NCBI GenBank assembly: GCA_001661515.1
Contig: LUVW01000023.1
Location: 713,885-777,884 of the forward strand
Source: Capniomyces stellatus
Lineage: Eukaryota > Kickxellomycota > Harpellomycetes > Harpellales > Legeriomycetaceae
DNA length: 64,000 bases
Direction of reading: 5' to 3'
In this document: positions 1-10,292 of the stretch, piece by piece
Layout: the number at the start of each line of letters is the position of its first letter
How positions within the stretch are numbered: position 1 is the first letter of the stretch
Program-made: the position numbers and the translations under genes
The notes under the pieces: model-generated
Seen by the model: the letters and a program-made list of their open reading frames with translations, nothing else
Told to the model about the DNA's origin: nothing
Database searches by the model: none

Positions 1-989
1 CAAATCCAACACAATTTTAAACAACAACAAAAAATAAATAAAAGGCGTCTAGTTTAAATAGGAAATGTAAGGATAAAAAATATGAATAGAAACGGGAACC
101 CAGTCCAATGGTAAAAATATCGGGAATAGTTGAAAAAAAACCCCAAAGTAAATCAAAGTCTTGGGGGGGGGGGGATTGGTTTACTTGATTATACCCAGTA
201 TAATTAGTGAGAGTTTTGAACAACCCAAAACAGGTATAAAAAGTTGTCAGAGACAAAAGACAGAGAGAGAAAAAGAAGGTAAAACAGCAAAAAAAATAAA
301 CCAGAAACCAAAAAAGGAAATAAATAAATAATGTGTTACGGGTAGTTTCTGTTGAGAATATGTTGAGAATATGTTGATATCACGTTGATATAACGTTGAT
401 TACACAGTTACTTTTAGTCTTTTGATTTTTTATTATTATTGGTGAATTTAATATTTTGAAACACGGACCAATGTTTGAATAAAGACTTGAAATTGGAAAA
501 GATAGAAAACAGATGAACCAAGTTGACGATGTTTTTTTTTTTTGCTATTAATCCAGTTTGAGATTTGGATGGGGGGGGGGGGNNNNNNNNNNNNNNNNNN
601 NNNNNNNNNNNNNNNNNNNNNNNNNNNNNNNNNNNNNNNNNNNNNNNNNNNNNNNNNNNNNNNNNNNNNNNNNNNNNNNNNNNNNNNNNNNNNNNNNNNN
701 NNNNNNNNNNNNNNNNNNNNNNNNNNNNNNNNNNNNNNNNNNNNNNNNNNNNNNNNNNNNNNNNNNNNNNNNNNNNNNNNNNNNNNNNNNNNNNNNNNNN
801 NNNNNNNNNNNNNNNNNNNNNNNNNNNNNNNNNNNNNNNNNNNNNNNNNNNNNNNNNNNNNNNNNNNNNNNNNNNNNNNNNNNNNNNNNNNNNNNNNNNN
901 NNNNNNNNNNNNNNNNNNNNNNNNNNNNGGGGGGGGGTGGGAACGTGTGAAAATTAGTACACGGGTTGGAGTGCGGTTGATTAGAAAGA
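1..989. other. Non-coding flank with assembly gap
   Basis: I see no gene here. The sequence is AT-rich with A/T homopolymers, a 12-base G run at about 163-174 and a short set of near-repeats (gttgagaatat / gttgatat) at about 350-400. It lies 3' of the large minus-strand gene and probably holds its terminator or polyadenylation region. The reading frames that cross the gap are artefacts of the N run. Confidence 0.7.
583..928. other. Assembly gap (346 N) flanked by poly-G
   Basis: An unbroken run of N is preceded by 12 G (571-582) and followed by 9 G (929-937). Gaps bounded by the same homopolymer usually mark a G tract that short-read assembly could not cross, or no-signal base calls read as G. 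The neighbouring gene ends at 990, so it is not interrupted. Confidence 0.95.
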
Positions 990-3900
990 CTAAAAAGATA
1001 GGCCAATAGACAATTTGACAGATTTAACAACGTCAAGATCCTTTTGTTCGTAAACAATAAGCTGAGTAGTCAACCCACATGCGGGAGACAAGGGGATAGA
1101 GTCAAAATCAGCAGGTTTGGTGGGGGGTTGGGAGTTGATCGAAAGCTTTTGCAAATGGCAAAGCAAACATGGGGGGTTGGGGGGGCAAATTGGGTTGTTT
1201 GGAGATGAGTTGGTAATAAGAATGGAGACAGGGATTTGGAGGGTTGAGTTTGGTTGAATTGTTGCTATAATGGAGTCGTTTCCGTATGGCTTGTACAAAG
1301 GCGGTGGAGTTGGATGGTCAGTGGTAGCGCCCATAGATCCGGAAATCCCAGATGTAGGGTGAGAATCTGTTGGGGTTGCTGTGGCTGCAGAAGCAGTACT
1401 GGGGTGGGTTAATGAAGAGAGTGGTGGGATGGGTTTGGGTGGATACGTTGGGGTATCGGACAAGTTTGGAGAGTTTTGAGTTGGAGATGGGGGGATTGAG
1501 GGGGTGGGGGGTTGAGTGTCAGATTGGTTGAAGTTGGGCAGGTTAGAGGACTTTATAGAATTGATTTTTTTGAGGTATTTTTCGACTTTTTCCGGCCTGT
1601 TTTTGCGGGTTGCGATTTTAATTTTCTGGGTAAGCGATTCGATAATGTCAAGCTCATCCTTTTTGAGGTACATGGCAATATCAGGGGACAAGACAGAGTA
1701 ATCAGAGTCGATGGCAGTGGGTTGAGCTGCAGTTTGTGATTGGTCGTTGGTGCTGTTTTGTGGGGGTGTGGGAAGAGAAACTATTTGGGAGGAGGAAAGT
1801 TTGGATGAGATTTTGGCAAGGTCGGATTGGAGCAAATAAGAGACTTTGATGTGAGTTGAGGAAAGAGTGTTGAGGCATGAGGGCGGTACAGGACCAAAAA
1901 AGGCGGTTTCAGAGATGTTGAGCTTTACAACAAAGGTGCGTTGAACAGGTGACGTGTTAGTTACGCACAGGTGCTTGGCAACAGACCTGACACACCCGTG
2001 CAAAAGAGGCAATGCAGCAACATTGATGGTTTCAAAATCAAGAGATAAATGGTTAACAAAGAAAGTTGTAATTTTACGCACAACGGCCTTAAGGGTAGCC
2101 ACTTGGGACTGCTCAGTATCCACAACGTTGGTGACCTTGATAGCCTCGTTATAAACGCCATTGAGCGATGGTTTAAAGTCAAAATCTATCTTCTTCTCGT
2201 CAAACCCACGGACCACACCGTACCTGTAGTCCTTGAACCGGATGTCGCCACTCGCTATTGACCCAGTTTTCTTGATTGCATAAAGAAGCGGAATCTCACA
2301 CGGGTTCCGCAGCAGCAAGTACTTTGCCACTATATCGTTTATCGTCAGCATTCCAATATTTATCGACTTTTGTGCTATTTCCATCCGACTCGAACTCACC
2401 ATACTCTGCACAAAAAACCGGTTTAGTGGCAGTAACGCACCGTGACTCAGAAGTTCCGCCTGTTCTTTAGGAAGCTTTGGCGATACATATGCAATTGGGT
2501 ACTTTGATATCCGAAAGTACAGGCTTGTGTCGTACCGCCTCGACACTTTCTCTGCATTCGCCACCAAACTCTTCTTACCCTTGAACAGCACAAAAAGCGG
2601 CCTTGAACAGTTCGCCTTCAACTCCAGTCTGGCCACCGGAACTAAAAACTCTGCCCGCACAAGAATGTCCAGGTACTTGCGCAAGTCCACTTGATACCGC
2701 ACATAGCTATCCTCACTCTGCGGCGACTCAAAACTGCTGGGTGGACTCTCGCTCAGCCCCGCAACCACCTTGCGCAACAGCTCCAGCGCCCTGACATATG
2801 CCACCAGGCCTACATTGCTACCGAGCACACTCAACTTGTCCTCCCTGCTCCGACCATTCAGCTCAGAGCTCTTCAGGTATCTGACTGTGCTCTCCAGGTA
2901 TCCCCCTGAACCCCACCCGTTTTCGGCCCGAGTCCCGCGGCCAACTCCCCGCAGCGCTTGACCCAACACCTGCTTAAACAGCCTCGAGTCTGAATTCAAG
3001 TCCAGGGCATACGATGCCATCTGGATGTTTCTTACATGGCCCCTGATCGCCCGCTTGATATCTGACCTCAGCGGGACCAGGCACCGGTGACCATTGACCA
3101 CCCCAAAGCTAGCAGCTCTAGTATAACTGCCGCTGCCGTTTTCCATCCCTCTAAAGCCCGCATTGCTTGGTGCTAGCAACACACCATCTGCAGTTGAACT
3201 ATCAGATCTCTGGACAATAGCCATGTTGCTCGTTGATGCTCTCTTGCGTCTGTCGAGCATTGGCCGAAACGTTTTGGATGCTGAATCGTCATTAGTGTTT
3301 CCTCTGGTGCTGGTGCTGTTGTTACCTGGCACCAAACCGTTGTCATCTCCATTACCATTACCATTACCATTACCATTACCATTACCATTACCATTACCAT
3401 TACCATTACCATTACCATTACCATTACCATTAGTGTTACTGTTACTGTTACTGTTACTGTTACTGTTTGCTGAAAACTCTGCTGACCCAACATTGCCATC
3501 ACTTTGTTTTCTGGTGTGAGTGGCTGGATGTCCATAACTTTCGCTCAGGAATCTCCCGCTAGAACTCTTTCTCAGCGCCGGGGTAAAGCCGCCTGAATCG
3601 TCATGAGAACTGCTTGTTAGTGCTTTTCCGAATTTAAGCTTGGGTATTTCTGCGCTCGTGAGACTACCGCCTCTGCTGTCGTGGGAAGCAACCGAATCTC
3701 TGGAGGTTGCAGGACCATTGGTACCAGTATTGTTGTTGTTTGGTTGGTCATTTAAGCCTGGAAACCCAGCACTGTCCAAATCCAAATCCAAATCCAAATC
3801 CAAACCACCACTATTATTATCGTTGTTGTTGGGGTTAACAAGACTGGCATTTGGATTTGGATTTGGATTTGGATTTGAATTTGAATTTGGATTTGAATTT

Positions 3901-6900
3901 GAATTTGAGTTTGAGTTTGAATTTGAATTTGAATTTGAATTTGAATTTGAATTTGAATTTGAATTTGAATTTGAGTTCAATTTGGAGGAACTTTTAGAGT
4001 CTGAAATACTCTTCATTTCACTAGTCTTTTGCTTGAACCGTTCACGGCTGCTGTGAAACTCGGCTAGCTTCAGCAGCTCACAAACTCTCAGTGCCTGTGC
4101 AGCAACACGGCTACTGGGGTAATAGCTATGTTGGTGTACACCATTACGGTTCCTGGGGTCCAAGAGTTCTTTGGCAAAGACAGTTGGATCATTGAGCGGG
4201 GTTCCCAGCAACGCCTGTGACTTGGCCCACGGAATATCAAGCGCTGACCCGTTGTCGCCGCAAATGGAAAACAGCTGCAGTGTCTCGGGGTTCTCGGCTG
4301 TAACTTCAATCTGGATATCGTCTGGACATATATTGGCCAATTGTGCTACTTTGATTACGGGCGAATTTGCAGCACATTTGCCAAAATCAATAAAGTTCTG
4401 CTCACGGCCAAATAGTAACGTCTTGTAGAACAGGTTGTGGTACGCCATTCTTGCGGGGTCCACGTGCTCGCTCCGGATATCCACCAGCAAATCCGCCTGT
4501 TTCTTGTTCTTTAGGTTGACAATATTGATCTGCTTTCTGTACCGCGGGTTCACTCTGCGCGGGTAAATATCTACGCGCAAACTAACTGTTTTCCGTGGTT
4601 CAATCGTGATTGGCTGCCTGTTACAGTTCACTATTTTTGACTCCACGCGACACCGGATCAGTGCCTCAATGTCCGACAAGTTCTCCACCACCAGCTCCAT
4701 GCTAGTCACCGTCCCCACGTCAATCGTTCCCGTGTCCAGTACCAACGGCCTCACCGCTATAAACGACGTACAGCTCTTCATTACACACGGTACCGATATG
4801 TTCGACTTTCGCCCTACTACCTTGCCCATGTTCAGTCCTCCATATTGACATTCTAACGTAAACATGTCCTGTCTGATCTGTCCTGCCCCATACTGCTGGC
4901 TGCTGCTCTCCGCCCGCCTCTTCACTGCCAGAACTAGTTCCTGTGTCGCCCCGGCTTTCACTATAAGTTCTTCCAGCGCCATTTTCTGCCGCCCTTCTTT
5001 TACCTTTACTACTCCATTACCTCTTTCCCTCGCTCGACCATCTTCACCTACATCATCACCCTCGTCGCCTTCCTTGTCTCCTTCATCACCATCACCATCA
5101 TCCTCATTTTCTTTTCCTTCATCCAATCTCAAGCCCAAATCTGAATCCAAGTCCAAGTCTAAATTCAAATTCGAATTCAAATTCGAATTCAAATCCATCC
5201 CTGAATCCAAATCAAAATCTATTCCAAAATCCATCACTTGACTTTTACTCTTCACTTTATCCCTTCCATCCCAGCCCTCTCCGCTCGTTTTTTTTTCTCT
5301 AGCAGCTCTTCCTGCTTCATAATTCTCATTTACTTTATTTATTCCATAACCCTCACCACCTATTCCTACTGACCCAGTCGACCCTACTGATTGGTTTCTA
5401 GACTCCATTCCCATTCCCATTCCCATTCCCATTCCCATTCCCATTCCCATTCCCATTCCCATTCCTGACCCTAAATCAAGTCCCAGTCCTAGCCCTATTC
5501 CTACTCCTATTCCCAGCCCTAATCTTCCAGAATTTTCTTCCTCACCATTACCCGTTGTTCCTGTCTCTGATTCAACAAAGCTCGGGATTCTACTCGAGAT
5601 TCTACTTGGAATTCTACTCGGGGTTCTACTTGGGATTCTACTTGGGGTATCTAATGATTGTACCGTCTCGGTTCTCTGACCAGAATCTCTTTCCTTGTAA
5701 TTATATTTTTCTCTTTCTCTTTCTCTTTCTCTTTCTCTTTCTCTAGTTTCATTGTCTCTTATCATGTTTCGTTTAATAAAAAGCCCTGACTCTTTTTTCA
5801 ACTCTTGTTTTCTTTCTCTTTCTCTTTCTCTTTCTTTTAATAGTTCCGACTCTGTCTCCATATCGTCTTCTGAAACTGTCTGTGAAACTAATGCTGATCC
5901 TGGCCTTGACTCTTGAACCGAAACGTACTGCGGAGTTCTAACATACGAACTCGAGTTTTTTCTGCTTTCTTTTCTTGAATACAGTCCATTTTTGCCCCGT
6001 AACGACCGACTTAACTCAATGCTGTTACTGATGCTGTTGCCCAAATACCCCATCTCGCTGTACTCGTTCTCGCTTGTCACTCTACTCATTTTCCCCTTGT
6101 AATATTCCCCATCACCATCCTTTTCAAACTCTCTATCCCTATCCCTATCTCTATCCCTATCTCTATCTTTGTCAAATGTAAGCGAGTCTCTACTCCCTGT
6201 CACTTCTTCTTCTCCTTCTCTCCTCGCTTTGTCCGAATGCTTCACTTGTTTCATTTCGTGACTATCAAGAGTTCGAAAGTCCAAGTCTTTTGTTTCCCCT
6301 TCAATCACAAAAGTCACCACTAATTGTTGATCCCCCGTGTTCTTAAACACCAGCTTCTGTTGCGCCCACGTTCCTGACGCCACTGTTCCAAAATCCAGTT
6401 CTGTTTTCCCCACCAACTCCAACCTACGCTGGTTCTGTTTCTCCTCAGCCTTCCCTCGAACATTCCACTCAAACTTATTGCTTCTCTCGTCGATATCCTC
6501 AATTACCAACCGTGCCTTAACTGCCCCCTCTTCGTTTGGCTGGTACACTAGCCTCAACTTTTCTGTTTGCCCCGCCTTCAACTCTCCTGAACTTTTCACC
6601 ACCCCATCACTGTCCTCTACCCTTAGAATTGAAACCTTGTTTTGCTCCCCACCTGCACCTACACTTCCACTTCCACTTCCACTTCCATCTCCTACTCCTA
6701 CTCCTACTCCTACTCCAGCTTTACCATTTTCCTCTTCGTTCTGACCTCCTGAAACTTTACTGTTTACATTTTGTTTTTCGTTGATCCATTTTATATTCAC
6801 CAAACTTGTGCTCCAATCCAGCGTCAGTCTGCTGCTATTCGTTATATTTATCTCTTTTGTATACGCCTTTCCAACTACACAGTTGTCAAAGTATATGTGA

Positions 6901-8126
6901 GGCGACTCATGGCTCACTTTAAACCCTCTTTGCCCCACCTCCACCATCAGCTTCAGTCTACACCTATCTGCCTCCTCAGCTCCCTTATCTGCCTCCTCCA
7001 GTACCAAGTCCCCATCAACCACCACATTCAACACCTGCCTCTCCAACTCCTTCTTCTCCGCTCTGTCAACCCCAAACACACTTCCTGTCACTAACGATAT
7101 CCTACGCCAATATTCCTCCTGCTCGCTCATCAAACTGTATTCCGACCCTTTCCTGTCCCCTACTCTATCGCCCATATCCGTTCCTTCCCCCACCCCTTCT
7201 CCACCCCTCTCTATCCCATTCTCACTCTCATCTCCATTCCTACCTCTTTCAATCTCCCCTTCACTCTGAATCGATTCTCTCCTCATCAATATCGACTTTT
7301 TCTTAGAACAATACTTTTCAAGCACCTTGATACTTGTTCTTATCACCAAGTAGTACTTTTTATTTTCTCCTCCTCCCAATACTATCTCATCAACCCCATT
7401 CATCTCATTAAATATCTCCATAAACCTTCTCTGTGGCTTTGGGTCCAAACTCAGTCGATACGTCGTCTCCTCCCCACTATCTCCTTGTTTCATTACCTCT
7501 CCCACTTTACCCTCAATACCACTTTCATTACCTCCTTTTACATCATTGTCTCCTTTTACATCTTTTATATCTTTGTTTTCATTTTCCTTCTCGTCCTCGC
7601 TCTCTTTCTCGTTTTCGACCACCTCAACCACTTTAACTTTTTCAACTGATTCTTCATTCCTATCTTTACTATCCTTTTCACTCCTCGATAACTCTAGCTC
7701 CAACTCCTCTACCAACTTTCGATTTTCCTCTTCGCTTCTACTCCTTGGAAGATCCGCACCACTGCCAACTTTTGGATCCAATCTATCCAACTTTTCCATT
7801 CTATTCAGCTTGCTCTCAATTACCTCGGCTACCCCAATATACTCGCTCTTTCTGCTCTCGTCCTTTGTATACCGCAGATATTCTGCCCTCTCCTTCACCG
7901 TCAACAGCTCCCAATTGGCATTGTACTCTTGAACACTGAAAACATCACTCGGAAATCCCCCGACTTTTAATCTCAGTTCCTCATTCGTCAAATTCTCCAC
8001 CTTAAACGGAATTATCGTACTCAAGTAGCTAATCGCCACCTTTTCAATCACCAAATTATCCGAAATCCCTTCCACCCTAAACTTTCTCTTTTCCGACTCT
8101 TTATTCAATCTCATTTTTAATTCCAT
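990..8126 (-). CDS. 2378-aa protein with ASH/MSP-like beta-sandwich segments and dipeptide repeats
   Basis: One uninterrupted ORF of 2378 codons. Several stretches read like ASH/MSP/PapD-type Ig folds, with the 'xxxDFG.v..g....r.v...N....' pattern: residues about 410-445 (FDNCVVGKAYTKEINITN), 575-605 (LDFGTVASGTWAQQKLVF), 1125-1160 (LDTGTIDVGTVTSMELVV), 1240-1265 (FIDFGKCAANSPVIK), 1920-1960 (INIGMLTINDIVAKYLLL) and 2025-2070. Between them lie long low-complexity linkers: Glu/Lys/Arg-rich, Gly-Met, Asp-Leu, Asn-Ser, Asn-Gly and Arg-Asp dipeptide arrays and an Ile-Pro-Ser-Arg array, then a Pro/Ser/Thr-rich tail. Such domains occur in ciliary proteins (Hydin, DLEC1), in centrosomal and spindle proteins and in VAP/MSP proteins. 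The exact family is not recognisable and no enzyme motif is seen. The coding strand is purine-rich in the 5' half and C-rich near the 3' end. A structural or scaffold role is inference. Confidence 0.75.
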   Translation of the reverse strand: MELKMRLNKESEKRKFRVEGISDNLVIEKVAISYLSTIIPFKVENLTNEELRLKVGGFPSDVFSVQEYNANWELLTVKERAEYLRYTKDESRKSEYIGVAEVIESKLNRMEKLDRLDPKVGSGADLPRSRSEEENRKLVEELELELSRSEKDSKDRNEESVEKVKVVEVVENEKESEDEKENENKDIKDVKGDNDVKGGNESGIEGKVGEVMKQGDSGEETTYRLSLDPKPQRRFMEIFNEMNGVDEIVLGGGENKKYYLVIRTSIKVLEKYCSKKKSILMRRESIQSEGEIERGRNGDESENGIERGGEGVGEGTDMGDRVGDRKGSEYSLMSEQEEYWRRISLVTGSVFGVDRAEKKELERQVLNVVVDGDLVLEEADKGAEEADRCRLKLMVEVGQRGFKVSHESPHIYFDNCVVGKAYTKEINITNSSRLTLDWSTSLVNIKWINEKQNVNSKVSGGQNEEENGKAGVGVGVGVGDGSGSGSGSVGAGGEQNKVSILRVEDSDGVVKSSGELKAGQTEKLRLVYQPNEEGAVKARLVIEDIDERSNKFEWNVRGKAEEKQNQRRLELVGKTELDFGTVASGTWAQQKLVFKNTGDQQLVVTFVIEGETKDLDFRTLDSHEMKQVKHSDKARREGEEEVTGSRDSLTFDKDRDRDRDRDRDREFEKDGDGEYYKGKMSRVTSENEYSEMGYLGNSISNSIELSRSLRGKNGLYSRKESRKNSSSYVRTPQYVSVQESRPGSALVSQTVSEDDMETESELLKERERERERKQELKKESGLFIKRNMIRDNETREREREREREREKYNYKERDSGQRTETVQSLDTPSRIPSRTPSRIPSRISSRIPSFVESETGTTGNGEEENSGRLGLGIGVGIGLGLGLDLGSGMGMGMGMGMGMGMGMGMGMESRNQSVGSTGSVGIGGEGYGINKVNENYEAGRAAREKKTSGEGWDGRDKVKSKSQVMDFGIDFDLDSGMDLNSNLNSNLNLDLDLDSDLGLRLDEGKENEDDGDGDEGDKEGDEGDDVGEDGRARERGNGVVKVKEGRQKMALEELIVKAGATQELVLAVKRRAESSSQQYGAGQIRQDMFTLECQYGGLNMGKVVGRKSNISVPCVMKSCTSFIAVRPLVLDTGTIDVGTVTSMELVVENLSDIEALIRCRVESKIVNCNRQPITIEPRKTVSLRVDIYPRRVNPRYRKQINIVNLKNKKQADLLVDIRSEHVDPARMAYHNLFYKTLLFGREQNFIDFGKCAANSPVIKVAQLANICPDDIQIEVTAENPETLQLFSICGDNGSALDIPWAKSQALLGTPLNDPTVFAKELLDPRNRNGVHQHSYYPSSRVAAQALRVCELLKLAEFHSSRERFKQKTSEMKSISDSKSSSKLNSNSNSNSNSNSNSNSNSNSNSNSNSNSNPNSNSNPNPNPNPNASLVNPNNNDNNSGGLDLDLDLDLDSAGFPGLNDQPNNNNTGTNGPATSRDSVASHDSRGGSLTSAEIPKLKFGKALTSSSHDDSGGFTPALRKSSSGRFLSESYGHPATHTRKQSDGNVGSAEFSANSNSNSNSNSNTNGNGNGNGNGNGNGNGNGNGNGNGNGNGDDNGLVPGNNSTSTRGNTNDDSASKTFRPMLDRRKRASTSNMAIVQRSDSSTADGVLLAPSNAGFRGMENGSGSYTRAASFGVVNGHRCLVPLRSDIKRAIRGHVRNIQMASYALDLNSDSRLFKQVLGQALRGVGRGTRAENGWGSGGYLESTVRYLKSSELNGRSREDKLSVLGSNVGLVAYVRALELLRKVVAGLSESPPSSFESPQSEDSYVRYQVDLRKYLDILVRAEFLVPVARLELKANCSRPLFVLFKGKKSLVANAEKVSRRYDTSLYFRISKYPIAYVSPKLPKEQAELLSHGALLPLNRFFVQSMVSSSRMEIAQKSINIGMLTINDIVAKYLLLRNPCEIPLLYAIKKTGSIASGDIRFKDYRYGVVRGFDEKKIDFDFKPSLNGVYNEAIKVTNVVDTEQSQVATLKAVVRKITTFFVNHLSLDFETINVAALPLLHGCVRSVAKHLCVTNTSPVQRTFVVKLNISETAFFGPVPPSCLNTLSSTHIKVSYLLQSDLAKISSKLSSSQIVSLPTPPQNSTNDQSQTAAQPTAIDSDYSVLSPDIAMYLKKDELDIIESLTQKIKIATRKNRPEKVEKYLKKINSIKSSNLPNFNQSDTQPPTPSIPPSPTQNSPNLSDTPTYPPKPIPPLSSLTHPSTASAATATPTDSHPTSGISGSMGATTDHPTPPPLYKPYGNDSIIATIQPNSTLQIPVSILITNSSPNNPICPPNPPCLLCHLQKLSINSQPPTKPADFDSIPLSPACGLTTQLIVYEQKDLDVVKSVKLSIGLSF
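3348..3467. repeat. Hexanucleotide microsatellite inside a CDS
   Basis: About 14 units of CATTAC are followed by about 5 units of GTTACT. On the minus strand they encode an Asn-Gly dipeptide array next to an Asn-Ser array in the large ASH/MSP-like protein. The unit length keeps the frame whatever the copy number. Confidence 0.9.
3776..3975. repeat. Hexanucleotide repeats coding Asp-Leu, Asn-Pro and Asn-Ser arrays
   Basis: Runs of AAATCC, then TTTGGA and TTTGAA/TTTGAG units. On the minus strand they encode Leu-Asp, Asn-Pro and Asn-Ser alternations within the same protein. Mixed units (TTTGAA with occasional TTTGAG) show partial decay by point mutation. Confidence 0.88.
5407..5464. repeat. CCCATT hexanucleotide repeat (Gly-Met array)
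   Basis: About nine near-perfect CCCATT units, read on the minus strand as alternating Gly and Met codons. Imperfect Gly-Leu/Gly-Ile/Gly-Val alternations follow up to about 5522, suggesting an older, decayed part of the same array. Confidence 0.9.
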
Positions 8127-9401
8127 TTTCTTTAACTTTCTCTTCTTTTTAATTCACTCGTCTTGTTCTTTCACTGTTTTTACTCCCAACAAGCATCCTT
8201 TCCTCTACCTCTATTCCTTCAATTTTTTACTACTCGCTTATTATCAAAGATATAAGCTGCTTTCCATTAATTATACTTGTATATTCAATTCTAGTTTTGT
8301 TCTTGATTTGGTAACAGATAGTTGATGTTTCATTTGATTATTTGTGTTCCTATTTCAACTCTTCTTTTTTTTTAGTTGCTTTATTTATCTTTAATTTATT
8401 TTTTGAAATTAATAAATAAATCCAAAAAAACAAACCCTTTTTTATTTTTAACTCACTAATTTCCCTACTCTTTTTTTGTTCTTTTCCTAATTTGACAACA
8501 GTTCCTTCAGACGTTTTTTTTTTTTGTTTTATCTAACTTTGCAAGCCTTCAAAATAATAATTTGTAAACTCAGTGAAACAAAAGCTAATCGTGCATATTG
8601 ATCTTTTTCTTTCTTGCTTCAAGTTTGTATTGAATAAATAGCCTCGCTTTTCCCTAAGCTAATTCTATCTCTCTTTTGACAAAAAACTAAAATTAACTGC
8701 TTTGATATACCACAGATATGTCTACCCACCCTTCCTTTGTCTAATTTATCACCTTGTTGCAACAACCTCACAACCTTACGACCTCACAACTCTGGTGGTC
8801 TATTTCTTTTGCACCACTTAATTGTATTACCCTGTTATATATTACTAAATTGTTTTATTTCGGCCAATGACAATCAGGACCGGGATAAACCCTATTTACT
8901 CGAGAATACTTTTCAGTACTGCACTATTCTGATTTGCATAATTTTTTTTTAAAGCTTTTGTAGGGTTCTTTTTTTTGTTCACAAATTCATCCTGTCCGTT
9001 TTTCATTTATATTTTCGTCTTGCTTTTAAATTGTACCAAAGTACAAGGTCGAACTTTTGCTTTTTGCTCAATCATTTAAAGCAAAGCATATTTATTTGCT
9101 TTTAGATTACTTACCACACCACTGTTAATTGAACTTGAGAAACAAAGAAAAATCGACAACTCGAATAGTAAAAAAGTAATAATAATAAATACGCCGGTTT
9201 AAAAAGGGAGAGCAAACACCAAAGAAATAAAATAGGATTCAAGAGTAGAAAGCAAAACAACATTCAATCTAACCATTAATCCATCCCAATTCATCCTTCC
9301 AACATAAAAGGATTTCGATCTTGAAAAAAAATCCTTGACAACAGAAGAATATAGCAATAGCGAGCGAATCGATAAATACTTGATCCAAAAAAAAGATAAA
9401 A
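8127..9401. promoter_or_regulatory. Divergent intergenic region
   Basis: About 1.3 kb between the start of the large minus-strand gene and DPH3 on the plus strand, so it must hold both promoters. It is AT-rich with poly-T/poly-A tracts and pyrimidine-rich just upstream of the minus-strand ATG. No further coding sequence, RNA gene or convincing TATA box was picked out. Confidence 0.55.
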
Positions 9402-9808
9402 ATGTCTGTGTACGACGAGGTAGAAATAGAAGACATGGAGTTTGATGAGGATATGCAGATTTACCACTATCCTTGCCCATGTGGAGACATGTTCCAAATC
9501 ACAATGGTAATTATTGCTGAATCCTTGACTGCTTGTTTAAAACTCCTGAATCTTAATTTACCAGCTTGGATTATATAAAGTGTATTCGTATTTAAATTTG
9601 ACTCAAATTAAATGTAGTATTATTATGTTTTTAACCAAGTTCTATTTCTTTTGTTTTTTTTTTACAGGAAGAACTAATGAACGGCGACGATATTGCAAAG
9701 TGTCCCAGTTGTTCATTGCTGCTGCGAGTGGTTTATGATCCTGAAGACTTTTGCGACTCTGACGAAGAAGAAATAGCTGTTGATGGTAATTTGGTGGCTT
9801 GTTCCTGA
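9402..9808 (+). CDS. DPH3: Diphthamide biosynthesis protein 3 (Kti11-type CSL zinc finger)
   Basis: Two exons, 9402-9506 and 9668-9808, joined in phase 0 across a 161-nt GT-AG intron, give 81 aa against about 82 in yeast Kti11. The start [17 protein letters not shown], the first Cys pair in [13 protein letters not shown] and the second in [14 protein letters not shown] are the signature of the CSL zinc finger. The four Cys bind one metal. In this family the protein gives electrons to the radical-SAM step that starts diphthamide formation on eEF2, and it also supports Elongator-dependent tRNA wobble modification. It acts in the cytosol. The acidic C-terminus (DSDEEE) is usual. The gene is divergent from the giant ORF and convergent with the aminotransferase. 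Confidence 0.96.
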
Positions 9809-10292
9809 ACGACAAGCCAGCAAACTCGCACAAACTTGGGAGATGAAACCAAGTCAACATCGACGCAGTAGCTCTCAATTCCACACACCTGTAATTAAAA
9901 CGGAATTGATGAGCAGTATTGGCTAGAATTGACCGCTGCCTTTTATGACCTTACTTGTCTTTAGAACAAACAAACATGCTTACTTATTTACTTGTTTATT
10001 TACTTGGTTTTTAATAGTAGTACACTAGTACGATTTAGCTACCTAGTAAAAAAAAAATACATTAACATTCACACCCATAACTACTCGCAGTTACCGAGTG
10101 CTTGTGCCATATTGAATAGAAGTTACGAGTTGACAAAGCACAATTGCGTGCTCGTTTATATTATAATGGAAATACGCAATTGTAGCACAACAACAGTTTT
10201 GTGCATCAAGACATCTAGAAAGTGTAGAAATATTTATTTGTTGTGGCAATAATGCATGTAATAACCAAAAGGGTTCAAAGCTAGAATTTATA
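9809..10292. other. Convergent intergenic region
   Basis: About 480 bases between the 3' ends of DPH3 and the aminotransferase gene. AT-rich; presumably holds both 3' UTRs. Nothing else was recognised. Confidence 0.6.

Noticed and set aside
548..1057. ORFs spanning the 346-base gap
   Set aside because: The N run has no stop codons by definition; the flanks are poly-G.
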